Shown here piece after piece: positions 45,113-53,171 of a DNA stretch of 64,000 nt. Both the position numbers and the translations under genes were made by a program. Source of the DNA: Salipiger thiooxidans (lineage in GTDB: Bacteria > Pseudomonadota > Alphaproteobacteria > Rhodobacterales > Rhodobacteraceae). The stretch spans positions 248,001-312,000 of the forward strand of contig NZ_FNAV01000002.1 of the NCBI RefSeq assembly GCF_900102075.1, read 5' to 3'. Numbering within the stretch: the first letter of the stretch is position 1; every line of letters starts with the position of its first letter. The notes beneath the pieces were generated by a model. The model saw only the letters and a list, made by a program, of their open reading frames with translations. It ran no database searches and was not told the origin of the DNA.

Positions 45113-45646
45113 TTACTGTGAGCGGCCCACCATCAGCACCCAGTACTGACCCGAACGCGCCAGACCGTACTGGTCGACGTCGCGCAGCTGCAGGGTCTCG
45201 CGGTGGCTGGGCGAGTCGTCCCAGACCTGCATCACCGTCGGGAAGCCGCGCGCGGTCCAGGCGACGTTCTCGGCAATGCGGGCATAGCGGTAGCCCTCGG
45301 CGCGCGCGCGGTCGCCGATGGAGCTGCCGTCCGAGCCGGTGTGGGTGACCTTGCCCATGCGCGCCACGTCGCGGGCGTGGCCCTGCGCGGCAGCGGTGAG
45401 CTTTTTGGATTTCCTCAGCTTCGAAAGCCCGTGCGCGGTGCGGTATTCGTTGAGCGCCGTGCCGGGATCGACATTGGCATCCGCCGGCGTACTGGCCGAG
45501 CCATACTGGTAGAAAAGCCCGTCGCTCTTGGTGCCGCTGCGGGCCGATGAACTGGCGGCGGGCGTCGCCGCGGCATCGCTCACGTCGACCTCGAGGCATC
45601 CCGCAAGCGGAAGGATCAACAGGGCGGCAAGGCTTGCGAGTTTCAT
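45113..45646 (-). CDS. CAP-domain (SCP/YkwD-like) lipoprotein
   Basis: 177 residues from ATG 45646, chosen because it begins a lipoprotein signal: MKLASLAALLILPLAGC, with lipobox L-A-G-C at residues 14-17. A low-complexity Ser/Ala segment (about 20-50) leads to a CAP domain: ALNEYRTAHGLSKLRKS, AQGHARDVARMGKVTHTG, AENVAWTARGFPTVMQVWDDS and SPSHRETL. CAP proteins have a conserved central cavity; bacterial ones are mostly of unknown activity. Its paralogue is the next gene upstream on the same strand. Confidence 0.85.
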   Translation of the reverse strand: MKLASLAALLILPLAGCLEVDVSDAAATPAASSSARSGTKSDGLFYQYGSASTPADANVDPGTALNEYRTAHGLSKLRKSKKLTAAAQGHARDVARMGKVTHTGSDGSSIGDRARAEGYRYARIAENVAWTARGFPTVMQVWDDSPSHRETLQLRDVDQYGLARSGQYWVLMVGRSQ

Positions 45647-45757
45647 GGCGTCTCCGGCGGTTTCAGTCTTTCGCAGATCGAACACCAGATAGCACGAGCT
45701 GCGCAAGTCACCAGACGCCCGGCCCTGCCACGGCGCGTTTCAGCCGAGGCGCGGCGC

Positions 45758-46234
45758 TCAGCGCCGGCGCGCAACGACCAGCGCGTAATAGTCGCCGTTT
45801 CGCGCCATGCCATAGTGCGTCACGTCCTTGATCAGCATATTGCGGCGGTGCGACGGCGAGTTGATCCATAGATCCATGACACGGTCCGGGCCGCGCCCGG
45901 TCTCGGCGATGTTCTCTGCCACGCGGCCAAAGCGGTAGCCCTGTTGCAGCACCCGGTCCGAGACCTCGCTGCCGTTGGAGCCGCGGTGCGTCATGCGGCC
46001 CATCCGCGCCATATCGCGGGCGTGGGCCTCGGCGGCGGCCTGCAGTCGCGGCGAGCGCTTCAGCGCCTGGCGGCCGTTGGTGGTGCGGAAGTCGTTCAGT
46101 GACACGGAGGGGGCCGGGGCGGCGGCAAGCCGCAGGGTCCCCTGCGATTTCCCCTGCGATGCAACTTCGGGGGTCGAGGTCGATACGGCACATCCCGCGG
46201 CCATGAGGCCCGCGGCCAGCATCATCCAACGCAT
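45758..46234 (-). CDS. CAP-domain (SCP/YkwD-like) lipoprotein
   Basis: 158 residues from ATG 46234, giving a lipoprotein signal MRWMMLAAGLMAAGC with Cys at residue 15. The CAP domain is complete: LNDFRTTNGRQALKRSPRL, AHARDMARMGRMTHRG, AENIAETGRGPDRVMDLWINS and SPSHRRNML. It shares the same block order as the neighbouring 45113-45646 gene, so the two are tandem duplicates that have diverged. The spacer between them (111 bases) shows no terminator. Confidence 0.85.
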   Translation of the reverse strand: MRWMMLAAGLMAAGCAVSTSTPEVASQGKSQGTLRLAAAPAPSVSLNDFRTTNGRQALKRSPRLQAAAEAHARDMARMGRMTHRGSNGSEVSDRVLQQGYRFGRVAENIAETGRGPDRVMDLWINSPSHRRNMLIKDVTHYGMARNGDYYALVVARRR

Positions 46235-46327
46235 GGTTCGTCTCCTGGTCGTTCTGGTCCTGTCACCGCGCCTTGTCTTCCGGGCCTTTGCGGCGCGTTT
46301 CGGAAGATCGTGTGGCAAGGCGGTGCA

Positions 46328-47662
46328 TTACTGCGATAGTTGTAGAGCTAACGTGTTCTGACGCGATATGGTTGCATCCAGATCGATCGTGGCGAGCAAC
46401 CCGTCGCGCACCACCTGCCTTCCCTCGACGAACAGGTGCCGCACCCGCTGCGGTCCCGCGAGCAGCAGCGCGGCGCGGTCCCAGCTCCCGGCGCTGTCGA
46501 TGCCGCTCACGTCCCAGAGCGCCAGATCGGCGCGCTTGCCCACCGTCACCTGCCCGCAATCGTAGCGGCCGAGCACCTCGGCGCCACCACGGGTCGCCAG
46601 CCGCAGCGCCTCGCGCGCGCTCATGGCGTCGGCGCCGCGGGTCACACGCTGCAGCAGCATCGCCTGCCGGGCCTCGGCCACGAGGTTCGAGCCGTCGTTG
46701 CTGGCCGAGCCGTCCACCCCCAGCCCCACCGGCACGCCCGCGTCGATCATCGCCCGCACCGGCGCGATGCCCGAGCCCAGCCGGCAGTTGGAACAGGGGC
46801 AATGGGCGACGCCGGTCCGGGTGTCGGCGAAGAGATCGATCTCGGCGCCGTCGAGCTTCACGCAATGGGCGTGCCAGACGTCGGGGCCGGTCCAGCCCAG
46901 CTCTTCGGCGTATTGCCCCGGGCGGCAGCCAAAGGTCGCGAGCGAATAGGCGATGTCCTCGTCGTTCTCGGCGAGGTGGGTGTGCATCATCACGCCCTTG
47001 TCGCGGGCCAGCAGCGCCGCGTCGCGCATCAGCTCGCGGGTCACCGAGAACGGCGAGCAGGGGGCGACGCCTATGCGCACCATGGCGCCCTCGCGCGGGT
47101 CGTGGAAAGCGTCGACGACGCGGATGCAGTCCTCGAGAATCGCCTCCTCGCGCTCGACCAGCGAATCCGGCGGCAGGCCGCCGTCGCTTTCGCGGATGCT
47201 CATGGCGCCGCGGGTGGCGTGGAAGCGCAGCCCGATCTCCTGCGCCGCGTCGATGGTATCGTCGAGCCGGGCGCCGTTGGGATAGAGGTAGAGGTGGTCC
47301 GAGGTCAGCGTGCAGCCCGAGAGCGCCAGTTCGGCCAGCCCGGTGAGGGCCGAGATCCGGATCTCCTCGGGGCCGAAACGCGCCCAGATCGGGTAGAGCG
47401 TCTTGAGCCAGCCGAAGAGCAGCGCGTCCTGCCCGCCCGGCACGGCGCGGGTCAGCGTCTGGTAGAGATGGTGGTGGGTGTTCACCAGCCCCGGCGTCAC
47501 CACGCAGCGCGAGGCGTCGACCACCTCGCCCCCGGTCCGCAACCCGCGCCCGATGGCCGCGATGACGCCGTCGCGCAGCAGGATGTCCGTGCCCTCGAGC
47601 TCGCGCCCGTCGTCATCCATGGTGAGGATCGTCTGGGCGTTGCGGATCAGGGTTTCCGGCAT
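46328..47662 (-). CDS. 8-oxoguanine deaminase-like amidohydrolase
   Basis: 444 residues. Amidohydrolase metal site HxH in VNTHHHLYQTLTRA (about residues 62-75), zinc His in HTHLAENDEDI, HAHCVKLDGAEI, and Asp in GVDGSASNDGSNL. The motif set (LYQTLTRAVPG, AHCPCSNCRLGSGIAPV) matches the family characterised as 8-oxoguanine deaminase, which converts the oxidised base to urate; related enzymes act on hydroxyatrazine or guanine. The start at ATG 47662 is well placed. The next gene upstream on the same strand (HisN type) begins 84 bases away. Confidence 0.85.
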   Translation of the reverse strand: MPETLIRNAQTILTMDDDGRELEGTDILLRDGVIAAIGRGLRTGGEVVDASRCVVTPGLVNTHHHLYQTLTRAVPGGQDALLFGWLKTLYPIWARFGPEEIRISALTGLAELALSGCTLTSDHLYLYPNGARLDDTIDAAQEIGLRFHATRGAMSIRESDGGLPPDSLVEREEAILEDCIRVVDAFHDPREGAMVRIGVAPCSPFSVTRELMRDAALLARDKGVMMHTHLAENDEDIAYSLATFGCRPGQYAEELGWTGPDVWHAHCVKLDGAEIDLFADTRTGVAHCPCSNCRLGSGIAPVRAMIDAGVPVGLGVDGSASNDGSNLVAEARQAMLLQRVTRGADAMSAREALRLATRGGAEVLGRYDCGQVTVGKRADLALWDVSGIDSAGSWDRAALLLAGPQRVRHLFVEGRQVVRDGLLATIDLDATISRQNTLALQLSQ

Positions 47663-47746
47663 GGCGGTCGCTCCGTCTGGGGTCGCCGAAAGCGTGGCCC
47701 GGCCCGCGCGGAATGAAAAGCCCCCGCGCGACGGGGCCGGCGGGTC

Positions 47747-48547
47747 TCAGCCGTTGAGCAGCCGCAGCGCCTCGGCATGCAGCGCCGGGTTGGCCGCCGC
47801 CAGAGCCCGTCCGCCGTTGTGCGCCGGGCCGCCCTCCCAGTCGGTGACCACGCCGCCCGCGGCCTCGATCACCGCGATGGGCGCCTGGATGTCGTAGGGG
47901 TGCAGCCCCGCCTCGACCACGAGGTCGATCTGCCCTGCCGCGACCAGCGCGTAGGCGTAGCAATCCATGCCGTAGCGGGTCAGCCGCGCGGCGTCGCGCA
48001 CCCGGCCAAAGGCCGCACGGTCGGCCTCGGTGCCGATCTCGGGGAAGGTGGTGAAGAGGATCGCCTCGTCAAGCCCGCGCGGCGCACGGGTCCTGAGGCC
48101 ACGCGGTCCCAGCGGGCCGGTCATGTCGGCGCGCCCGAGCCCGCCGCAGAACCGTTCGCCGGTGTAGGGCTGGTCGATCACCCCGAGCCGCGGCCCGGTC
48201 TCGTCGGAAAGCGCGATCAGCACGCCCCAGGTGGGCGTGCCGGCCAGGAAGCCACGGGTGCCGTCGATGGGGTCGAGAACCCAGGTCAGGCCGCTGGTGC
48301 CAGCGGCGTTGCCGAATTCCTCGCCGAGGATGCCGTCCTGCGGCCGCATCTCGGCCAGCACGGCGCGCATCGCCTCTTCGGCGGCGCGGTCGGCGACGGT
48401 GACCGGGTCAAAGCCCTCGGCCAGCTTGTTCTCCGCATTCAGTCCCGCAGACCGGAAGTGCGGAAGAATCGAAGCACGCGCGGCATCTGCCAGCGCGTGC
48501 GCCGTAGTCCAAAGCTCTTCAGAAAGCTTGTCCGAAAACTCGGCCAT
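47747..48547 (-). CDS. hisN: Inositol monophosphatase-family phosphatase (HisN-like histidinol phosphatase)
   Basis: 266 residues. Metal site residues are EEF in GILGEEFGNAAG and the signature WVLDPIDGTRGFLAGTPTWG (about residues 84-103); the C-terminal motif is GLHPYDIQAPIAVIEAAGG, with the Asp ligand. The ILPHFRS and DPVTVADRAAEE start fits HisN histidinol-phosphatases of actinobacteria and alphaproteobacteria, but inositol monophosphatase or 3'-nucleotidase activity cannot be excluded. Not next to other his genes. Confidence 0.85.
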   Translation of the reverse strand: MAEFSDKLSEELWTTAHALADAARASILPHFRSAGLNAENKLAEGFDPVTVADRAAEEAMRAVLAEMRPQDGILGEEFGNAAGTSGLTWVLDPIDGTRGFLAGTPTWGVLIALSDETGPRLGVIDQPYTGERFCGGLGRADMTGPLGPRGLRTRAPRGLDEAILFTTFPEIGTEADRAAFGRVRDAARLTRYGMDCYAYALVAAGQIDLVVEAGLHPYDIQAPIAVIEAAGGVVTDWEGGPAHNGGRALAAANPALHAEALRLLNG

Positions 48548-48602
48548 GGTGCCCGCCCCGCTTGTTGATCCGAGGATCGCCTAGCGCAGCGGGCCGTCAG
48601 GC

Positions 48603-48974
48603 TCAAGCCACGTCGGACAGGACGCGCGCCAGTTCGAACAGGCGGCGACGCTGGTTTTCCGGAATCGCGTAATAGGAGCGCACCAGGTCCAGTGCTTCCT
48701 TGTCGCCGAGGATGTCGGACGGCATGGCAGCGGCGGAGTCAGGGGCGTCCTGTTCGGTTTCGAGTCCTTCGAAGAAGAAGCTCACGGAGACGTCCAGGGC
48801 GTCGGCGATGTCCCAGAGACGGGAAGCACTGACGCGGTTTGCACCGGTTTCGTACTTCTGGATCTGCTGGAACTTGATCCCGACCTGTTCGGCAAGTTGC
48901 TGCTGAGTCATGCCCACCAGCCAGCGGCGGTGACGAATGCGTTTGCCAACATGGACGTCGACGGGATGCGTCAT
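48603..48974 (-). CDS. XRE-family helix-turn-helix regulator
   Basis: 123 residues. The HTH-3 domain covers about residues 10-65: GKRIRHRRWLVGMTQQQLAE, then VGIKFQQIQKYETGANRVSA. The C-terminal part is short and acidic (EGLETEQDAPDSAAAM) with a helical end (YYAIPENQRRRLFELARVLS). Similar single-domain regulators are common in Rhodobacterales and in some species affect cell-cycle or SOS genes; the function here is unknown. Its leader contains the hairpin ACCCC TTTT GGGGGT (about 48993-49008), close to the start codon and able to influence translation. Confidence 0.85.
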   Translation of the reverse strand: MTHPVDVHVGKRIRHRRWLVGMTQQQLAEQVGIKFQQIQKYETGANRVSASRLWDIADALDVSVSFFFEGLETEQDAPDSAAAMPSDILGDKEALDLVRSYYAIPENQRRRLFELARVLSDVA

Positions 48975-49280
48975 CGGTTGTTCCTTCTACCACACCCCTT
49001 TTGGGGGTGACTTCTTGTATATGTTATTGACAACGGCGACGCCTGAACAAATGCAGAACGCATACCTGTCACGAGTAAGCCCCAGCTCCCGGATGACGGG
49101 ACGCTACATCGCTAGCGCGCCGGAAATCAAGCTTTTTGCGCCCGGAGGCGTAGACACAGTTAACTGAATGCACTCATCGGTTGAAACAAACCACGGTAAT
49201 TTAATAGCTTTTTTCGGATACTTGACTTTTCGCGACGTTGCGGCAAGCCCTTCACGAATATGTCACCCCGGAGGAGAACA
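48975..49280. other. AT-rich divergent promoter region
   Basis: 306 bases between the XRE and quinone-oxidoreductase genes, AT-rich for this genome. It includes TTGTATATGTTATTG (about 49015-49029), TAATTTAATAGCTTTTTTC (about 49197-49215) and an upstream TTGACTTTT (about 49222). No confident -10 partner was assigned to that element. AGGAGA at 49271 serves the ATG at 49281. A 76-codon open frame at 48937-49167 has no ribosome site. Confidence 0.55.
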
Positions 49281-50246
49281 ATGCGCGCACTGCACCTTAC
49301 GTCACATGAGTCGCCCCCCGCCCTGAGCGAACTGCCCGTGCCGCAGCCCGGACCGGGGCAGATCGGGGTGCGGATCGGGGCCTGTGGGCTGAATTTCGCC
49401 GATCTCCTGATGATGCAGGGCCGCTACCAGGACACCCCGCCCCTGCCCTTCACCCTCGGGATGGAGATCGCGGGCACCGTCGAGACCCTTGGCGAGGGCG
49501 TCACCGGGCTTGCCCCCGGCGACCGGGTCGCGGTCTACGGTGGCCGCGACGGGCTTGCAGAGTATGGCGTCTTCGATGCCACGCGCGCAGTGCGGATGCC
49601 CGAGAGCATGAGCCTCGAGGATGCCGCGGCCTTCCAGATCGCCTATGGCACCAGCCACCTCGCGCTCGACCACCGGGCGCGGCTGCAGCCGGGCGAGACG
49701 CTGCTGGTGCTGGGGGCCGCGGGCGGCGTCGGTCTGACCGCGGTCGAGATCGGCAAGCTGATGGGCGCCCGCGTCATCGCCTGTGCCCGCGGCGCCGAGA
49801 AGCTCGAGGTCGCGCGGGCGGCCGGGGCCGATCACCTGATCGACGCCCGCTCCCAAGACATCCGCGAGGCGGTGCTGGCGCTCGGCGGCGCCGACGTGGT
49901 CTATGACGCGGTGGGCGGCGACCAGTTCACCGCCGCCTTCCGCTCGGCGAGGCCCGAGGCGCGGATCCTGACCATCGGCTTCGCCAGCGGCGAGGTCCCG
50001 CAGATCAAGGCCAACCACCTTCTGGTGAAGAACCTGACGGTGATGGGGCTCTACTGGGGCGGCTACCTGAGCTTCCGGCCCGAGGCGCTGACCGGCTCGC
50101 TGGCGACGCTCTTCGGCTGGTACGCCGAGGGGCGGATCAAACCGCACATCAGCCACGTGCTGCCGCTCGACCGGGCGATGGAGGGCATGGAACTGCTGCG
50201 CTCGCGCGCCTCCACCGGCAAGGTGGTCATCCGGATCCCGGGCTGA
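49281..50246 (+). CDS. Zinc-independent quinone oxidoreductase family protein
   Basis: 321 residues from ATG 49281 after GGAGGAGAAC. Medium-chain dehydrogenase/reductase fold: GroES-like N-terminal domain with GLNFADLLMMQGRYQ and TLGMEIAGTVETLGEGV, and the Rossmann half with LVLGAAGGVGLTAVEIGKLM. The alcohol-dehydrogenase zinc ligands are missing, so it belongs to the NADPH:quinone oxidoreductase (QOR) or enoyl reductase group. The substrate is unknown. It is divergent from the XRE regulator and ends 25 bases from the converging LysR gene. Confidence 0.9.
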   Translation: MRALHLTSHESPPALSELPVPQPGPGQIGVRIGACGLNFADLLMMQGRYQDTPPLPFTLGMEIAGTVETLGEGVTGLAPGDRVAVYGGRDGLAEYGVFDATRAVRMPESMSLEDAAAFQIAYGTSHLALDHRARLQPGETLLVLGAAGGVGLTAVEIGKLMGARVIACARGAEKLEVARAAGADHLIDARSQDIREAVLALGGADVVYDAVGGDQFTAAFRSARPEARILTIGFASGEVPQIKANHLLVKNLTVMGLYWGGYLSFRPEALTGSLATLFGWYAEGRIKPHISHVLPLDRAMEGMELLRSRASTGKVVIRIPG

Positions 50247-50271
50247 CGCGCACCCGTCAGGACCCGGTGCC

Positions 50272-51144
50272 CTACTGCGCGGCCAGGTCGCTGCGGCCGC
50301 GCAGGGAGCAGAACTCGTTGCGCAGCATCTCGACCAGCGGCTCGACGATGCGCGGCCGGGCGCTGGCGGCGTAGAGGCAGATCTTCTGCATCCCCAGCTC
50401 CGGCAGCACCCCGTTCGGCACCAGCTCGAAATGCGCCGGCGCATGGCCCTCGAGGACCGGCGTCACCGCGAGATCGGCCGAGACCGAGACCTCGATGGTG
50501 CGGTCGCTCTCGGAATCCACCGACAGCTCCCAGTCGAACTGCTCGCGCTCCATCAGCGCGATGGCCACCGGGCGGAACCCGCAACGGCGCGAAAACGCGA
50601 TGCGCAGCGGCCGGGTCTTCCACGCAGTGCCGTTGGGCGCGCCATACCAGCGCAGCGGCACGTCGAGCAGCCCCTCGCCGCCCTCGCCCGGCTCGGCCTC
50701 GGTTGTCAGGATCACGTCGACGGCGCCTCGGGCGAACAGGTCCTTGAGCTCGGACGTATAGGAGCTGAGCAGCTGCAGCCGCACCCGCGGGAAATCGCGC
50801 TGCATCTTCTTCATGATACGCGGGATCACCGGGTAGACGATGTCATGCGGCACCCCGAGGACGATCTCGCCCTCCCAGTCGGTCATGGTGAGCCGGGAAT
50901 AGATCTCGTCGTTGAGATCGACCATCCGGCGGGCATATTTCAGCAGCTGCTCGCCAGCAGGCGTGAGGCTCACGCCGCGACCGCTGCGGTCGAGCAGCGC
51001 CAGCCCCAGCATGTCCTCGAGCCGCTTGAGCTGCATCGAGACCGCCGACTGGGTGAGGTTGAGAAAGCCCGCAGCCCGGGTGACGCCGCCGGCATCGGCG
51101 ACCGCGACGAAGGAACGGAGCGTGGTGATGTCGAGATTGCGCAT
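50272..51144 (-). CDS. LysR-family transcriptional regulator
   Basis: 290 residues from ATG 51144 (the frame is open upstream but without a match). HTH at the N-terminus: LDITTLRSFVAVADAGGVTR, AAGFLNLTQSAVSMQLKRLE. A two-lobe effector domain covers about residues 90-290 (GEIVLGVPHDIVYPVIPRIM, ARGAVDVILTTEAEP). The tail RNEFCSLRGRSDLAAQ is typical of the family length. The gene is divergent from a DUF1127 gene with 125 bases between; LysR proteins often control the divergently transcribed neighbour. Confidence 0.9.
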   Translation of the reverse strand: MRNLDITTLRSFVAVADAGGVTRAAGFLNLTQSAVSMQLKRLEDMLGLALLDRSGRGVSLTPAGEQLLKYARRMVDLNDEIYSRLTMTDWEGEIVLGVPHDIVYPVIPRIMKKMQRDFPRVRLQLLSSYTSELKDLFARGAVDVILTTEAEPGEGGEGLLDVPLRWYGAPNGTAWKTRPLRIAFSRRCGFRPVAIALMEREQFDWELSVDSESDRTIEVSVSADLAVTPVLEGHAPAHFELVPNGVLPELGMQKICLYAASARPRIVEPLVEMLRNEFCSLRGRSDLAAQ

Positions 51145-51269
51145 GAATCGGATTTCGTGATGGAGGGCTTCAGGGATATTCGTTTTACAGATCGGTCGCT
51201 GGCCAGCATACCAATCACACAAGACGATGAAAACGAATAATTCCATCACGACCTGTGAAGGAGGCCATC

Positions 51270-51500
51270 ATGCCCCGTGACACTGCACAGACCTGCGCCG
51301 CCCCCGTCGCGATCCGCCGCCCCCGTGGCGCACGCGCGCTGCTGACCCGGCTCCTCGATCTTCAGGCGCTCTGGCGCCAGCGCCGCCGGCTGGCCGAGCT
51401 GGACGACGCCGCGCTGCGCGACATGGGTCTCACCCGCTCGGAGGCGCTGCACGAGGCGCGCCGGCCGGTCTGGGACGCCCCCGCGCACTGGCGAAACTGA
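51270..51500 (+). CDS. DUF1127 small protein
   Basis: 76 residues from ATG 51270, preceded by GAAGGAGG. The N-terminal 30 residues are variable. The DUF1127 core is LLDLQALWRQRRRLAELDD followed by AALRDMGLTRSEALHEA, arginine-rich and amphipathic. In Rhodobacter and Agrobacterium such proteins act in RNA turnover or phosphate/carbon metabolism (CcaF1 and relatives); the role here is inferred only by family. It is divergent from a LysR regulator and followed by the Bax-inhibitor gene after 160 bases. Confidence 0.85.
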   Translation: MPRDTAQTCAAPVAIRRPRGARALLTRLLDLQALWRQRRRLAELDDAALRDMGLTRSEALHEARRPVWDAPAHWRN

Positions 51501-51664
51501 CGCGTCCGGGGCGCCGCATCCCGCTGCGATCCCGCAACCCCGTGCAAGCGCGCACGAAAAGCGTCGGAATCGCGCTCTCGGCTTCTTGAATTGCCTCTTG
51601 GCTCTGCCAATATGGGAAAGGAAAGTGTATCATTTCCCCGTCGTTACACAGCTTGGAGGTATAG

Positions 51665-52405
51665 ATGGCTCAATACAGAACAATCCGGACCGCCACCGGA
51701 CCAACCAGCGCGGCCCAGATTGACGAGGGTCTGCGCGCCCACATGAACAAGGTCTACGGGACCATGTCCGTGGGGATGCTGCTGACTTTCGCGGTTGCCT
51801 GGGCCGTCGGCACTAGCCCCGAACTTCTCAGCGTCTTCCGCGACCCGGCGACGCTTCAGCCGAACATCCTGGGCTGGATCGTGATGTTCGCCCCGCTGAT
51901 CATGGCCTTCGCCTTCGGAGCGGCGCTCAGCCGCATCTCCGCCGCCGGCGCACAGCTGTTCTTCTTCGCCTTCGCGGCGGTGATGGGCCTGTCGCTGAGC
52001 TGGATCTTCGTGGCCTTCACCGGCTTCTCTATCGCGCAGGTGTTCCTTGTGACCGCCATCGCCTTTGCCGGCCTGTCGCTCTGGGGTTACACCACCAAGA
52101 AGGACATCTCCGGCTGGGGGTCGTTCCTGATCATGGGCGTGATCGGCATTCTCGTGGCGTCGATCATCAACATCTTCCTCGGCTCGCCGGCGATCTACTT
52201 CGCCATCTCGATCCTGGGTGTGCTGATCTTCGCGGGCCTCACCGCCTACGACACGCAGAAAATCAAGAACACCTACCTGCAGCATGCGGCGCATGGTGAC
52301 AGCGAGTGGCTCGGCAAGGCCGCCATCATGGGCGCGCTGAACCTCTACCTCGATTTCATCAACATGTTCATGTTCCTGCTGCAACTGCTTGGCAACCGTG
52401 AGTAA
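51665..52405 (+). CDS. Bax inhibitor-1/YccA-family membrane protein
   Basis: 246 residues, seven helices. The first helix follows a soluble start (AQIDEGLRAHMNKVYGTMSV). The BI-1 landmarks include SRISAAGAQLFFFAFAAVMG, the SLSWIFVAFTGFSIAQVF segment and the C-terminal AGLTAYDTQKIKNTYLQ with its conserved Asp. Family members act as pH-sensitive calcium leak channels or interact with FtsH. Start ATG 51665 follows GGAGGTATAG. A hairpin terminator lies after the stop. Confidence 0.92.
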   Translation: MAQYRTIRTATGPTSAAQIDEGLRAHMNKVYGTMSVGMLLTFAVAWAVGTSPELLSVFRDPATLQPNILGWIVMFAPLIMAFAFGAALSRISAAGAQLFFFAFAAVMGLSLSWIFVAFTGFSIAQVFLVTAIAFAGLSLWGYTTKKDISGWGSFLIMGVIGILVASIINIFLGSPAIYFAISILGVLIFAGLTAYDTQKIKNTYLQHAAHGDSEWLGKAAIMGALNLYLDFINMFMFLLQLLGNRE

Positions 52406-52434
52406 GAACACCCGGCCTTCCGGCCAGCATGTCA

Positions 52435-52464
52435 GGCCCCGCCCCACCGGCGGGGCCTTTTTCA
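52435..52464 (+). terminator. Rho-independent terminator after Bax-inhibitor gene
   Basis: GGCCCCGCC and GGCGGGGCC form a perfect 9-bp stem around CCACC, followed by TTTTTC. It lies 30 bases after the stop of the BI-1 gene. Confidence 0.93.
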
Positions 52465-52465
52465 T

Positions 52466-52540
52466 GGCAGCGCGACGCCCTCGGCCTCAAGGCAGCGTGA
52501 CGCCTTCGGCGTCAAGGCAGCGCGACGCCCTCGGCCAGCG
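52466..52540. repeat. 25-base tandem repeat duplicating the pabC 3' end
   Basis: Three adjacent 25-base units at 52466-52490, 52491-52515 and 52516-52540. The third is the end of the pabC gene (encoding AEGVALP and its neighbours); the other two repeat it beyond the stop codon, with a few substitutions. Each unit contains GGCAGCG-GACGCC-TCGGC. Confidence 0.85.
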
Positions 52541-53171
52541 CCGCCCGGCGCAGACCGCGCAGCGAGTTGCCGATCCAGATCGCCTCGGCCCCCGCCAGAT
52601 CCCGGGGCGTGAGCACCGCCTCGGACACCTCGCCCGAGCGCAGCAGGCTCTCGCGCAGCACCCCCGGCAGCAGTCCGCAGCCAAGCGCAGGCGTCACCAG
52701 ACGCCCGCCGAGAGTGAGGAAGAGGTTGGTGTAGGCGCCCTCGCAGAGCTCTCCCCTGGTGTTGAGGAACAGCACCTCGTCCACGCCTGCGGGCTTCTCG
52801 CGCAGGGTCCGGTCATAGAGCGCGCGGCGCGTGGTCTTGATCCGCAGGAACGGGTCCTCGGGGTCGAGCCGCTCGGGCGAGACCTCCAGCACCGCGGGCG
52901 CCACGGCACCGCCCACGAAGGGCTGGTGCGTGATCTCGACGTCGCCATCCCGCCCGATCGTCATGCGCAGCCGCACCGGACTCGGTTCATCGAGCCCGGC
53001 CAGCGCCTCGGACACCGCCGTCCCGTCCCAGACGAAGCCCAGGACAGCGCAGGTCCGCTCGGCCCGCGCAAGGTGCAGCACGCCGCGCTGGAGGCCCTCA
53101 CCGGGCCGCCAGAGCATGGTCTCGATGATCCTCAGCCCGGGATCAGCCCGGTCGCGAAGCGTGCCTTCCAC
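52512..53171 (-). CDS. pabC: Class IV aminotransferase, probable aminodeoxychorismate lyase
   Basis: 219 residues, at the short end for the family. The PLP-lysine segment is LRIKTTRRALYDRTL and the class IV motif is FLNTRGELCEGAYTNLFLTL, with LGCGLLPGVLRESLL following. It overlaps pabB by 40 bases, and the pabB-pabC pair makes 4-aminobenzoate, so aminodeoxychorismate lyase is preferred over a branched-chain aminotransferase. The start at ATG 53171 lacks a strong ribosome site; coupling to pabB is likely. The stop codon lies inside a 25-base tandem repeat. Confidence 0.85.
   Translation of the reverse strand: MEGTLRDRADPGLRIIETMLWRPGEGLQRGVLHLARAERTCAVLGFVWDGTAVSEALAGLDEPSPVRLRMTIGRDGDVEITHQPFVGGAVAPAVLEVSPERLDPEDPFLRIKTTRRALYDRTLREKPAGVDEVLFLNTRGELCEGAYTNLFLTLGGRLVTPALGCGLLPGVLRESLLRSGEVSEAVLTPRDLAGAEAIWIGNSLRGLRRAALAEGVALP

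Noticed and set aside
48937-49167. A 76-codon plus-strand frame in the XRE/QOR spacer
   Set aside because: It overlaps the XRE gene start and promoter region, has no ribosome site and a composition unlike local genes.
51501-51664. CcsR-type small RNA after the DUF1127 gene
   Set aside because: In Rhodobacter DUF1127 genes can precede CUCCUCCC-motif RNAs, but no such motif or double hairpin is visible here.
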